NCBI RefSeq assembly: GCF_000187245.1 | Contig: NC_027864.1 | Coordinates: 434,001-498,000 of the forward strand | Length of the DNA stretch: 64,000 nt | Direction: 5' to 3' | From: Ogataea parapolymorpha DL-1 | Taxonomy: Eukaryota; Ascomycota; Pichiomycetes; Pichiales; Pichiaceae | Part shown: positions 42,018 to 50,874 of the stretch, in pieces | Numbering within the stretch: the first letter of the stretch is position 1 | Layout: every line of letters starts with the position of its first letter | Position numbers and translations under genes: made by a program | Notes under the pieces: model-generated | Database searches by the model: none | What the model was told of the DNA's origin: nothing | The model's input: the letters and a program-made list of their open reading frames with translations, nothing else

Positions 42018-43202
42018 ATGCTGAGATTTTTATCCAAGAGAGCTCCGGTTCGTGTCTCTCCCAGACTGGCCAGAACACTGGCCACCGAGTCCGACATTGT
42101 GAGAATTGATTTGCCAGAAACCTCATTCGAGACATATGAGTTGGACGCACCAGAGTTGACTTTCGAAACCGAAAAGAGCACTCTGCTCCAAATGTATAAA
42201 GACATGGTCATTATCAGAAGAATGGAGATGGCTGCTGACGCCCTTTACAAGGCCAAGAAGATCAGAGGTTTCTGCCATCTTTCTGTTGGACAAGAGGCCA
42301 TTGCCGTGGGTATTGAAAATGCCATTGATGGCAATGACGATGTGATTACCTCGTACAGATGCCACGGCTTCACTTACATGAGAGGTGCCCCTGTGAAGGC
42401 TGTCCTTGGAGAGCTGATGGGAAAGAGATGTGGCGTCTCGTACGGTAAGGGAGGATCCATGCACATGTATGCCCCAGGATTCTACGGAGGAAACGGTATT
42501 GTGGGAGCCCAGGTGCCATTGGGAGCAGGTCTTGCCTTTGCCCACCAATACAGAGACAAACCAAACTGTACGTTCACTTTGTACGGTGATGGTGCCGCCA
42601 ACCAAGGTCAGGTGTTCGAGTCCTTCAACATGGCCAAGCTGTGGAACCTCCCATGCATTTTCGCTTGTGAAAACAACAAGTACGGTATGGGTACGTCTGC
42701 CTCGAGATCCTCTGCCATGGTCGAGTACTACAAGAGAGGTCAATACATTCCTGGTCTGAAGGTCAACGGTATGGACATCCTCGCCGTGTACCAGGCCTCC
42801 AAGTTCGCTAAGGACTGGTGTATTTCCGGTAACGGACCGCTGGTGTTGGAATACGAGACCTACAGATACGGAGGACACTCCATGTCTGACCCAGGTACTA
42901 CCTACAGAACCAGAGAGGAGGTGCAGAACATGAGATCGAGAAACGATCCTATCTCTGGCCTCAAGGCTCATCTTTTGGAGTTCGGCATTGCTACCGAGGA
43001 CGAAATCAAGGCCTTTGACAAGTCTGCCAGAAAGTACGTTGACGAGCAAGTTAAGGAGGCAGAGATCTCTCCACCACCTGAGGCCAAAATGGATATCCTG
43101 TTCGAAGACGTGTACGTTCCAGGTTCTGAGATTCCAGTTTTGAGAGGAAGAATCAGAGACGACTCGTGGTCTTTCGAGAAGAAAGGCTTTGCCTACAAAT
43201 AG
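42018..43202 (+). CDS. PDA1: Pyruvate dehydrogenase E1 alpha subunit
   Basis: A 394-residue mitochondrial enzyme. The start (MLRFLSKRAPVRVSPRLARTLATES) is a basic presequence. The thiamine diphosphate motif runs from GDGAANQGQVFESFNMAKLW (about residue 189) to ENNKYG, and the regulatory phosphorylation segment is YRYGGHSMSDPGTTYRTREE (about 280-300). It forms the alpha2beta2 E1 core that decarboxylates pyruvate and feeds acetyl-CoA to the TCA cycle. Codon use is strongly biased to preferred codons, in keeping with an abundant protein. It is divergent from BRR2 with 205 bp between start codons. Confidence 0.97.
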   Translation: MLRFLSKRAPVRVSPRLARTLATESDIVRIDLPETSFETYELDAPELTFETEKSTLLQMYKDMVIIRRMEMAADALYKAKKIRGFCHLSVGQEAIAVGIENAIDGNDDVITSYRCHGFTYMRGAPVKAVLGELMGKRCGVSYGKGGSMHMYAPGFYGGNGIVGAQVPLGAGLAFAHQYRDKPNCTFTLYGDGAANQGQVFESFNMAKLWNLPCIFACENNKYGMGTSASRSSAMVEYYKRGQYIPGLKVNGMDILAVYQASKFAKDWCISGNGPLVLEYETYRYGGHSMSDPGTTYRTREEVQNMRSRNDPISGLKAHLLEFGIATEDEIKAFDKSARKYVDEQVKEAEISPPPEAKMDILFEDVYVPGSEIPVLRGRIRDDSWSFEKKGFAYK

Positions 43203-43252
43203 ATGTGCTACCACAAAATACAATGTCAGATTCTTACACAAAAATACACTTC

Positions 43253-46141
43253 TTACTCGTCCGCAGGCACCTTCATGTAGTTTGGATCGTGCTTGTTTTT
43301 CTCGTACTCGGCCGAGTCGATTGTCTCGTACGTGATCACCTCCTGGTAGTCGTCGTTGTCAACAACCTCTGTGAACACCGGCTTGGCTTGCGACCGGGCA
43401 TCGATCGAGTCGATGTCACCTTCGCCATGAGCGGTCACTGGAGGGGACTCCTTGGAGACAGCAGGGTCCAGCGACTTGTACGTGACTGGCGGAACGGTCT
43501 TTGCTGGCTCAGGAGTCTCGCTGGATGCAGATTCCTGTTTTGGCTCCTGTTTCTGCGCCTCCTGCTTCTTGCTACTGCTTCTCGACAGCGGGAACAGCTT
43601 CTTGGTCAGAGAATTGGCTCTGGATTTCGGCTTGGTCTTGGAATCTGGGGTTTTCGTCCGCTCCAACGAGTCCACCTTTTTGGGGGTGGTTGGAGAGCCT
43701 GTAGCAGAGACAGCAGGGAGGGAGGTAGTAATTGGGGCCACAAAAGCGCCCGGGGTCGAGGCTGACGCAATCGTGGTGCCGTTCTTGGCCTCTGGCTCCT
43801 CCTGGATAGGATCGGCGGATCTCTTGGTTTCTGCGAGCTTGGCAATGTCGGCCACGTCGGCGCCTTTCTCGAGCTGCTCTGTGACAGCGTCGATGCCGGC
43901 AGCGTCAATCGCGGCAGCAGCAATGTCGGCAGCGGCTCCCGTGGCGGTCACCGTGGTGATCACCTCAGTGGGTGCTTTCGACTTGCTAGGCTTGCTGGAT
44001 TTAGTGGACGTTGGCGAGCCAGCGTCGGCAGCAGGTTCGGCAACAGCGGCATCCACAGAAGCGTTCTTGACGTTATCGGAAATGTCCTTTGAGGCATCTC
44101 TGGAAACATCCTTAGGAGATTCTGGCACAGAGTCGTTCAGATTATCAGAGGCAACAGCTTTGGAAACGTTCTCATCCGGCTTGCCAGTATCGGCCACAGG
44201 TCCAATGGACGCAGCACTTTCTGGCTTTGGCTCAGTCGAGGCAGCGATTTCTGACTGGGACTCAGGCTGAGGATCAGCTTTCTTCTGAGCCGTGTTGTCT
44301 CCTAGCTGAGGACTCGTGATGCCGGAAACGCTGTTGCTGCCGGCATTGGCCAGAACATCTGCACCAGCAACACCCGCACCAGCAACGCCTGCAGCGGCAC
44401 CAACACCAACAGCACCAATGGCACTGTGCTTCTTCTCCTTCTCCTTCTTCTCCTTCTCCTCCTGCTCTTTTCTCTCCTTCTCTTCCTTCTCCTTTGCCTC
44501 TCTCTCCTCCTGCTCCTTCCGCTGAGCAGCAAGCTCCTCCTCCTTTCTCTTTCTCTCCTCCTCCTCGGCCTTTCTTTGCTCCTCTTCCTCGGCCAGCCGC
44601 TTGCGCTCGGCCTCAGCCTCAATGCGCAACCGCTCCTGCCTTCTGGCCTCCTCAGTTCTCATCTGCTGCTTCTCAAGCTCCCAGTCCTCAACTGCCTTTT
44701 CTGCTGCGCTGCGCTTCTCGTCCAGCTGTTTCTGGCCCTCGGTACTCAAATACTCCTTCTTGGCCTGGTGCTGGTCCACATGGCTCTGGATCAAATTAAC
44801 GTGTTCCTGCAGTTTGTCGGCATTGCCCTTGGCCTGCGCATGCTGGGCATCAATAATGGCCACCTTGCGCTCGGCCTCGAGCTTCTTTCTCGTGGCACCA
44901 GCAATGGCAACCTGTTTGTCGTATTTTGACGAAACAAGCCCCTCCAACTGCGCAATCTTGTCCTCAAGCTCTTTCTCCTTCTCTCTCAGCTGACTCTCTG
45001 CCTCATCCGCCTTCTGCTTGTATTCCTCGCCCAAAGCGCGCACTTCCTTTTCCTTCTGAGTCTCGACCTCCTGCTGCTCCTTGGCGTGCGCCAGGGCCTC
45101 CGTCAGCTCTTGCTTGCGCTGCTCGGCACGCTCGTGCAGCTCCTCTTTGTCGGTCACGTGCTTCTCAGCAGCTTTTTTCCCGGCCTCCTCGTAGTCGATG
45201 GCGTCCTGCTCGATCTTGGCCTTCACATCGGCAATATACTGCTCGTACGCCTTTTTGCTGGCGGCCATGTCCTCGTCGAGTTTCTTCATCGGCTTGGCAA
45301 ACGAGGCCACAATCGCAGCGTTCTCCTTCTCGATGGCAGCAGTGTACTTCTTGAGCTCTTTGGCAAGCTTCGACTCATCTTTCTTGACAAACTTCTCCTC
45401 TTCCTCCTTGGCACGCAATTCGTCCCGTTTGAGGTTTTCCTGCACCTGCTCGTCCACCTGTTTCAAAACTGGAGCAACTCTTTTTTTAGCAATTTCGTAG
45501 ATTTGGGCCTCGGTTAGCTTTAGGCCAGCACCGAGATTTAGCACTCGGTCCATATTTTGCACCTGTGTATTGTTCAGTGCCTGCGACGCTAGAAGCTTGT
45601 TTTCCTTGTACCGATTGAGCATCTTGGGCTTGTCGAAGGTGGCCTCGATCTCGTCGGCGGGCGCAACAAGCGGCTCGGACTGCCCAGCTGGCTCAGTCTC
45701 GCCTATCGGCTCCTCGTCCTCCACCACGTCGCCGGTCGTCTCCTGAAGGGCCTCCTCTGAGGCAACGTCTGCAACAGGCTCACTTTCGGGCTCTGCAGAC
45801 TCTGCAGGCTCCTGTGCTTTTTCGACAGGGTCAGTTTCTGTCGTCTCTGTCTGTGGCTCCTGGGCATCTTCTGCCTCCACGGCTTCTTCCTGCTTTGCCT
45901 CCTGTGTCTCCGGCTCGGCGTCAGGTTTCTGCTCTGTGGCTGGTTCTGTCACTGGCTCGTTTTCCTTGGTCTTCTCCTGCTTTGGTGCTGCTCTTGGGCT
46001 CCTTCCCTTTGGACGGAACGGAGAAACCCAGATATTGTCCTTGGAAGCGCTGGCCACACGCTTCAATTGGGTCACCACGCCAGTCTTGGTCGACTTGGAG
46101 GGCGACGGCGTCAACAGGTCTGCGATTTCTGCGGATGCCAT
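43253..46141 (-). CDS. EIS1: Eisosome protein 1-like coiled-coil protein
   Basis: A 962-residue, highly charged protein. An acidic Glu/Pro-rich region (about 50-170) follows a short N-terminus with SPFRPKGRSP. Residues about 190-240 (LTEAQIYEIAKKRVAPVLKQVDEQVQENLKRDELR) resemble the Eis1 conserved domain, and a long coiled coil follows (about 240-565), ending in Lys/Glu repeats. A Gly/Ala patch (AIGAVGVGAAAGVAGAGVA, about 577-597) is followed by a disordered Ser/Lys-rich tail. Eis1 is a cytosolic component of the Pil1/Lsp1 eisosome at the plasma membrane. The family match rests on one short block, so I hold it moderately; another large coiled-coil scaffold is possible. Confidence 0.55.
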   Translation of the reverse strand: MASAEIADLLTPSPSKSTKTGVVTQLKRVASASKDNIWVSPFRPKGRSPRAAPKQEKTKENEPVTEPATEQKPDAEPETQEAKQEEAVEAEDAQEPQTETTETDPVEKAQEPAESAEPESEPVADVASEEALQETTGDVVEDEEPIGETEPAGQSEPLVAPADEIEATFDKPKMLNRYKENKLLASQALNNTQVQNMDRVLNLGAGLKLTEAQIYEIAKKRVAPVLKQVDEQVQENLKRDELRAKEEEEKFVKKDESKLAKELKKYTAAIEKENAAIVASFAKPMKKLDEDMAASKKAYEQYIADVKAKIEQDAIDYEEAGKKAAEKHVTDKEELHERAEQRKQELTEALAHAKEQQEVETQKEKEVRALGEEYKQKADEAESQLREKEKELEDKIAQLEGLVSSKYDKQVAIAGATRKKLEAERKVAIIDAQHAQAKGNADKLQEHVNLIQSHVDQHQAKKEYLSTEGQKQLDEKRSAAEKAVEDWELEKQQMRTEEARRQERLRIEAEAERKRLAEEEEQRKAEEEERKRKEEELAAQRKEQEEREAKEKEEKERKEQEEKEKKEKEKKHSAIGAVGVGAAAGVAGAGVAGADVLANAGSNSVSGITSPQLGDNTAQKKADPQPESQSEIAASTEPKPESAASIGPVADTGKPDENVSKAVASDNLNDSVPESPKDVSRDASKDISDNVKNASVDAAVAEPAADAGSPTSTKSSKPSKSKAPTEVITTVTATGAAADIAAAAIDAAGIDAVTEQLEKGADVADIAKLAETKRSADPIQEEPEAKNGTTIASASTPGAFVAPITTSLPAVSATGSPTTPKKVDSLERTKTPDSKTKPKSRANSLTKKLFPLSRSSSKKQEAQKQEPKQESASSETPEPAKTVPPVTYKSLDPAVSKESPPVTAHGEGDIDSIDARSQAKPVFTEVVDNDDYQEVITYETIDSAEYEKNKHDPNYMKVPADE

Positions 46142-46264
46142 TGATTAATTGTCTTAGTATTTCCTAGCAATAAATGCTGCACTTGAAATTTCGCTACCCC
46201 AAATAGGGTTGCTCGATTAGGACAGGTTGCCAAAAACGGAATATTCGTACCATTACTTAATCTC

Positions 46265-47023
46265 TTACTTACTCTCTTCCAGCGGAACCTGGGCTGCCAG
46301 CTGGGCAGTCGTAGAGTCTGGCGTGATGTTCGACTCGTGACCGGCCTTCTTCAGCTCTGCAAGCCGCTTGGCTTCCTCGTGCACCTGTTTCGCGTCACTG
46401 GCCACCTCTGTGTAGAATTTGTGGATTCTCGAGCCCAGCTTGTCGTTCTTGAACTTGTCGAAGTAGCTATCGAGCTTTGTGCGGCCAATCGCGATCTTGC
46501 TGTCCAGACCAAGCTGCGAGTTGGCCTGGTTCAGCAGCTGCTGATTCTTGTCCTGGATATGGTACTTGGCGTCCAAATTCGACAGGAATTGCTTGAAGTT
46601 CGACGAGATGCCGTTCTTCTGGTCAAACTCGACCGCCTTCTGCACAAGCCCGTCCGAAATGGCATACCCTTGCGACAGATACTCCGCCAAAATCGTCGTC
46701 TTGGGCTTATCTTCCTGCGGAATGTCGCCACTAGCTGGGGCGCTCACTTCAGCCGGCCTCACCTCGCTCGTCGGCACAATAGGCTGTTTGGCCAGGCCCT
46801 CGCCAATGACCTTGATGCTGCCGCCACCTAGCTCGGCACCGTTCAATAACAGTGCCGTGGAAACAGCGCTCGCATTCACAAACTCCACCTTGACCGTCTT
46901 GGTCTTTTCATTCTTGTCGACGGTGGCAATCGTCTTGGTCTTGCCGCAGAAATTGAAAAACTCCTCCACCTCGGAGTCTGACACCTCCAATGGAATGCCG
47001 GAAGCAAGAATTGTAGAAGACAT
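46265..47023 (-). CDS. RRM-domain protein, S. pombe Vip1-like
   Basis: A 252-residue protein with an N-terminal RNA recognition motif (SSTILASGIPLEVSDSEVEEFF...KTVKVEFVNASAVSTALLLNGAELGGGSIKV, about 1-80) and a helical C-terminal half rich in Asp, Lys and Gln (about 110-235). The RRM with the short FFNFCGK loop and ALLLNGA helix fits the Vip1 group of fungal RRM proteins, whose function is not well defined. RNA binding is inferred. An unusual nested palindrome lies 18 bp before its ATG (47041-47090). Confidence 0.7.
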   Translation of the reverse strand: MSSTILASGIPLEVSDSEVEEFFNFCGKTKTIATVDKNEKTKTVKVEFVNASAVSTALLLNGAELGGGSIKVIGEGLAKQPIVPTSEVRPAEVSAPASGDIPQEDKPKTTILAEYLSQGYAISDGLVQKAVEFDQKNGISSNFKQFLSNLDAKYHIQDKNQQLLNQANSQLGLDSKIAIGRTKLDSYFDKFKNDKLGSRIHKFYTEVASDAKQVHEEAKRLAELKKAGHESNITPDSTTAQLAAQVPLEESK

Positions 47024-47040
47024 TTAATCTTATGTTCTGC

Positions 47041-47090
47041 ACACCTAGCACTATATATATGCAACGGTTGCTTTCTGTGGTGCTAGGTGT
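47041..47090. repeat. Nested palindrome upstream of the RRM gene
   Basis: Outer arms acacctagcac (47041-47051) and gtgctaggtgt (47080-47090) are perfect complements of 11 bp. Between them lie tatatatat and an inner perfect palindrome gcaac-g-gttgc (47061-47071). Both dyads are centred within one base of 47066. It could be a dimeric regulator site, a cruciform, or an RNA hairpin in the leader. Confidence 0.75.
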
Positions 47091-47126
47091 ACCCACCCGC
47101 ACACCACGTAGCATGTGCAGCAGAGC

Positions 47127-50100
47127 TTAGCCACTAAGCAATCTCACGTCTTCATTTCGTGTCTTTGTCAATTCTTTCCGCACAGCCAGGACGCTGTCGA
47201 CGATGACGGCATCCACACCTGCCGCCATCTCCAGCTTGGCGTTTTCAGGGTCGTTATTTGCTGCGCCATACGTCACGCACACCAGCCCGCTCGCCTTCAC
47301 CACGGAGGCCAGTCTAGGACACATCACAATGGTGTCGGCAGCAGACACGATTCCCAGCAAATTCCATTTGCGGGCGAATCTGATGGCGCTCTGCAGCGAG
47401 CTGGCCCGCACGTCGGCCATTGGCTGTGTTCCCGCCTCCGTGAGGTACAAAATCGGGATCGATGGCTGTTTCAAAGAGAGCAGCACACAGACGTCTGGGT
47501 GGAACGACGAAAAAATGATATCTCTTCCATCGGCGTTTTCATACACCACTTTTAGCACTGTATCGACGTAGTGGTTCAGGTCGATCGCGATCTGGCCCAT
47601 GTCCTCGTGCTCTGCCTCATCCAGCATCGGATATTTGCACTCGATATTGAAACCGACGTTTTTCGGCACTTTCTTGAACAACTCCACCAACGTCACGAAC
47701 GAGGACGCAATCGAAGAGCCACGTGAATTTCCCTTGTACTGTTTGAGTTTCCATGTCTTGGTGAGCTTCATCCGCTCGTTCTCGGGCGAGAAGTCGTCGC
47801 CATCCTTCTCCTTAGGAACTGACGTGCGCGGCTCGAACGACGCGGCCCGGCCACGTGACTTCTTGTATAGGTAGTAGTCGTCTCTGCTCTCCTTGATGCC
47901 GCTCTGCTTATTAGAGTCGGTGTTATTGAGTCCAAGGAACTGCTCGAGAGTCAGCGCATGCATAGGAACGTCCATGCCAGACTCGGCGACCAAAAAGTCA
48001 TGATAAACGACGGGAACGTGATCCTTGGTCAGCTGAACGTCGAACTCGACATACGAAGCTCCCAACGAGGCTGCCGCAATGAACGACTCGACCGTGTTTT
48101 CTCCAAGCTGCAGCGACTTACGGTCGCGGCTGTTCATTCCGTTTCCGCGGTGACCAATGACTCGTGACGAAACCAAAGACTTCCAGTAGGTTTCTGGTCT
48201 GTCGAGCACCATTTTCGGATGTCTGAACGGCGTAATCAGCATGATCTCGAACTTGATCGTTCCAAGCACCTCCAATGTGTCGCTCTCCAGGATCGGCAGA
48301 CTGATCGAGTTCGACAGCGACCGCAGATTCGGACCCACCTTGGTGTACGCAGACCTTAGCAGAGCAGCTGCACGGCCCAGAATCTTCTTCTCCCTATTTT
48401 CCTCCACCGACTGGTATGTAGGCACTATGTCAAAGAAAATCACTGTGTCCAAAGGATCCTTATCGACGCATTTGAAGCTAATAGGGTCGCTGGCACCTCC
48501 GTGGTTGTCATCTAACGGCAAATCCAAAAGTACCGACGGCTGGTCAAGGTTCTTGGCGTTGATGACGATCGATAGCGCAGTGTCAAGTTCGGTGCTATGG
48601 GCTTTGGACAACGGCACTCGCTTCAAGTCGATCGCAGGCGTCTTGTCTCTCAGGTCAGTGGTGCCCAGAGTAATAAGAATCAGCGACTCGTTGGGTTTCA
48701 GGTACTGGTGACCGAAGGACTTGACAGGACGAGCGTTTGGCGATGCAGATCGTTGTTGTCTCAAATGCTTGAGGACGTTGTGCTCGTTGTTGCTGTCGGA
48801 AATTCTATCCAAACTGGTGGCTAGCTCGCTCATGTTGTACGGCTTGGTTTGCGGCGATAACACTGGGGAAATAGGTTTGGACTCCAGCAGCTTATAAGGA
48901 TCGTAGTCTTTTGGCGTGAGAATCCGAGCAATGTCCAGATGGCCTCTCAAGCAAGCGTGTTCTCGCGGCGTCCAGCCACTGAGGTCTTGCAAATCAAACT
49001 TGGCACCATGATCGATAAGCAGCTGGACCACGTCTTTATATCCTTCAGCGGCCGCCACGAAAACAGGCGTCCATCCAAACGTAGCCTCACCCAGCTCCGT
49101 GTTCGCTCCCCTGGATAACAGGAACTCAACGGATTTCCTTAGGTCCAACTTGGCAGCAATATAGAGCGCCGTTTCCTTGGTGTCTGGATCTGCGTAGTCG
49201 ATGCTGGCTCCCTTGCATCTGAGCAGCGACTCAATAATTCCCGGAGAGTCCAGTCGTGTGGCTATCAGAAGCAGCTCAGGACAGGTCAGTGCAACCTTAT
49301 CGTTCATGGCATCAATCAGTACCGCTGTGGTCCTTGGGTGGGTGCCGAGAATTGAAAGATGCAAAGGCGTCAGCAGCTCAGAGTCTCCCCACACATGTTT
49401 GTCGTCCAAAGAAATGTTCTCGTTGTAAAGCCCCCATTTTTTCAAAAATTCAAGAATAATATGGGTCACCTCTTTGAGGCCGTATTGTGCCGCGTAGTGG
49501 AGTGGAGTCCGTTTGTACGTGTCTTTCTGCAAAATGGCAAACTTCAAGTGCGCAGGCAGGTGCTCAAAAATGTACAGCAGACCCTGCGAAGAGTCGTTCG
49601 AGTTTATTCCGTCGGGGCCAAATGTTGAAACCAGTCTAAAATTAATATCCGCAGGCGTATGGGCCACCGGAATGGTCTGGCTCTCGACCTGCTGCTCCTT
49701 CTTCTTGACATACTGTTTTCCCAGAGCAATCACATGGTGGTGGATAAAATTTCTGCCGCTAATGTCGGAAGAATCAGACAAAATGGGGATGATCTCCAAA
49801 AGCGCGTCGATACACTTATAGCTGAGATTCAAGGTTGCCTTGTTGAGCAGCGAAATGAGCAGCTTCAAAGGAGCAAGAACAGGAGACATAAAGTCCTTGA
49901 TCAAAGCCTGATTCAAGCTCTCGGGGTCATCTTTCTGGATGTGCTCGAGATAGTTGTCCATCGGAGTAGGTTTGAAGGGCTTGACGCCTCCGTTGTAAGG
50001 GCCTGCAGGTGGTAAAAGAGACGACGACGACGAGCTGATTATGTTCATGTCTATATTGGAGATCGACGATGCAGCAGAGGAGTTTATGTTCTTGTTTGCC

Positions 50101-50720
50101 TGTTGCACAGCCGTTTCATTGTACATGTCGATCGGAATAGGGTTCTTGTTAGTCTCGTTGGAAGGAAGCAGCTGGTTCAGATACAGATTGATCTGGTTCA
50201 AATTACGGATGATGTCAGACTCGTTGGAGAAAGGCAGCGGATAGATACGAGCACTGAGGTAGACTTCCTGCCGGTTGGTTCCGACTTTCTTATCGAGCTT
50301 TTTGAGAATCTTCCGAAAGCCGCGTCTGTTGAGCTCCCCGAACCATTTCAGGTTACGGAAGCAGTTCCGCAACTCGAGCATGATGCCTATCACCTCGTCC
50401 GCCTCTTCGTCATCATTGAACTGCAGCTGTGACGGCGCCAGAACACTTGTTATCTTCTTGAGACGCCTCTCGTACTCACTGTACTGCTTGTTGTAGAAAT
50501 CGTCAACTTTCTCTATATTTCGGTCAAGATTGAAGAAAAAAGAAGCCAGCTCCGCCCGAATGTCAGGGTCGTTCAAAGTGTCGGCCTCGGGGTCTTTTGC
50601 CAAGAGCTCTAACTGCTGCTGGGAAATGGCCTTGATCTGTTTTTTCAGGGCCTTGTAATTCATGTATGAGTGTTGCCATTCCGGGACCTGGTGGCCCAGG
50701 AACGTCTTTCCAAACTTCAT
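47127..50720 (-). CDS. GDE1: Glycerophosphodiester phosphodiesterase with SPX and ankyrin repeats
   Basis: A 1,197-residue protein in the order SPX (about 1-170, MKFGKTFLGHQVPEWQHSYMNYKALKKQI), ankyrin repeats (about 400-600), and GDPD catalytic domain (about 850-1190). The catalytic region has VIGHRGNGMN, the ENTVESF glutamate, VEFDVQLT and VVYHDF, all intact. This makes it Gde1, which hydrolyses glycerophosphocholine, rather than the related but catalytically inactive Pho81. The SPX domain senses inositol pyrophosphates and so phosphate status. The length matches S. cerevisiae Gde1 (1,223). Confidence 0.93.
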   Translation of the reverse strand: MKFGKTFLGHQVPEWQHSYMNYKALKKQIKAISQQQLELLAKDPEADTLNDPDIRAELASFFFNLDRNIEKVDDFYNKQYSEYERRLKKITSVLAPSQLQFNDDEEADEVIGIMLELRNCFRNLKWFGELNRRGFRKILKKLDKKVGTNRQEVYLSARIYPLPFSNESDIIRNLNQINLYLNQLLPSNETNKNPIPIDMYNETAVQQANKNINSSAASSISNIDMNIISSSSSSLLPPAGPYNGGVKPFKPTPMDNYLEHIQKDDPESLNQALIKDFMSPVLAPLKLLISLLNKATLNLSYKCIDALLEIIPILSDSSDISGRNFIHHHVIALGKQYVKKKEQQVESQTIPVAHTPADINFRLVSTFGPDGINSNDSSQGLLYIFEHLPAHLKFAILQKDTYKRTPLHYAAQYGLKEVTHIILEFLKKWGLYNENISLDDKHVWGDSELLTPLHLSILGTHPRTTAVLIDAMNDKVALTCPELLLIATRLDSPGIIESLLRCKGASIDYADPDTKETALYIAAKLDLRKSVEFLLSRGANTELGEATFGWTPVFVAAAEGYKDVVQLLIDHGAKFDLQDLSGWTPREHACLRGHLDIARILTPKDYDPYKLLESKPISPVLSPQTKPYNMSELATSLDRISDSNNEHNVLKHLRQQRSASPNARPVKSFGHQYLKPNESLILITLGTTDLRDKTPAIDLKRVPLSKAHSTELDTALSIVINAKNLDQPSVLLDLPLDDNHGGASDPISFKCVDKDPLDTVIFFDIVPTYQSVEENREKKILGRAAALLRSAYTKVGPNLRSLSNSISLPILESDTLEVLGTIKFEIMLITPFRHPKMVLDRPETYWKSLVSSRVIGHRGNGMNSRDRKSLQLGENTVESFIAAASLGASYVEFDVQLTKDHVPVVYHDFLVAESGMDVPMHALTLEQFLGLNNTDSNKQSGIKESRDDYYLYKKSRGRAASFEPRTSVPKEKDGDDFSPENERMKLTKTWKLKQYKGNSRGSSIASSFVTLVELFKKVPKNVGFNIECKYPMLDEAEHEDMGQIAIDLNHYVDTVLKVVYENADGRDIIFSSFHPDVCVLLSLKQPSIPILYLTEAGTQPMADVRASSLQSAIRFARKWNLLGIVSAADTIVMCPRLASVVKASGLVCVTYGAANNDPENAKLEMAAGVDAVIVDSVLAVRKELTKTRNEDVRLLSG

Positions 50721-50874
50721 GTCGAACTAACGATGAAATCTAAACAACTATAATTCCCTGGCGTACCTGAGATTTATACGACTCTTCTCCACGTGAGCAG
50801 CGTCACGCCTCGCACCGACCGCCTACACTCTATACACCTTACACCGCACGTGTTGTTTTCCTTGCTACCAAATT

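Noticed and set aside
42123..43241. Minus-strand frame of 372 codons opposite PDA1
   Set aside because: It mirrors a strongly codon-biased gene; the composition (His, Val, Leu runs) and lack of an ATG-promoter context show it is a shadow.
47127..50720. Calling the SPX-ankyrin-GDPD protein PHO81
   Set aside because: The GDPD catalytic residues are all intact and the length and start match GDE1.
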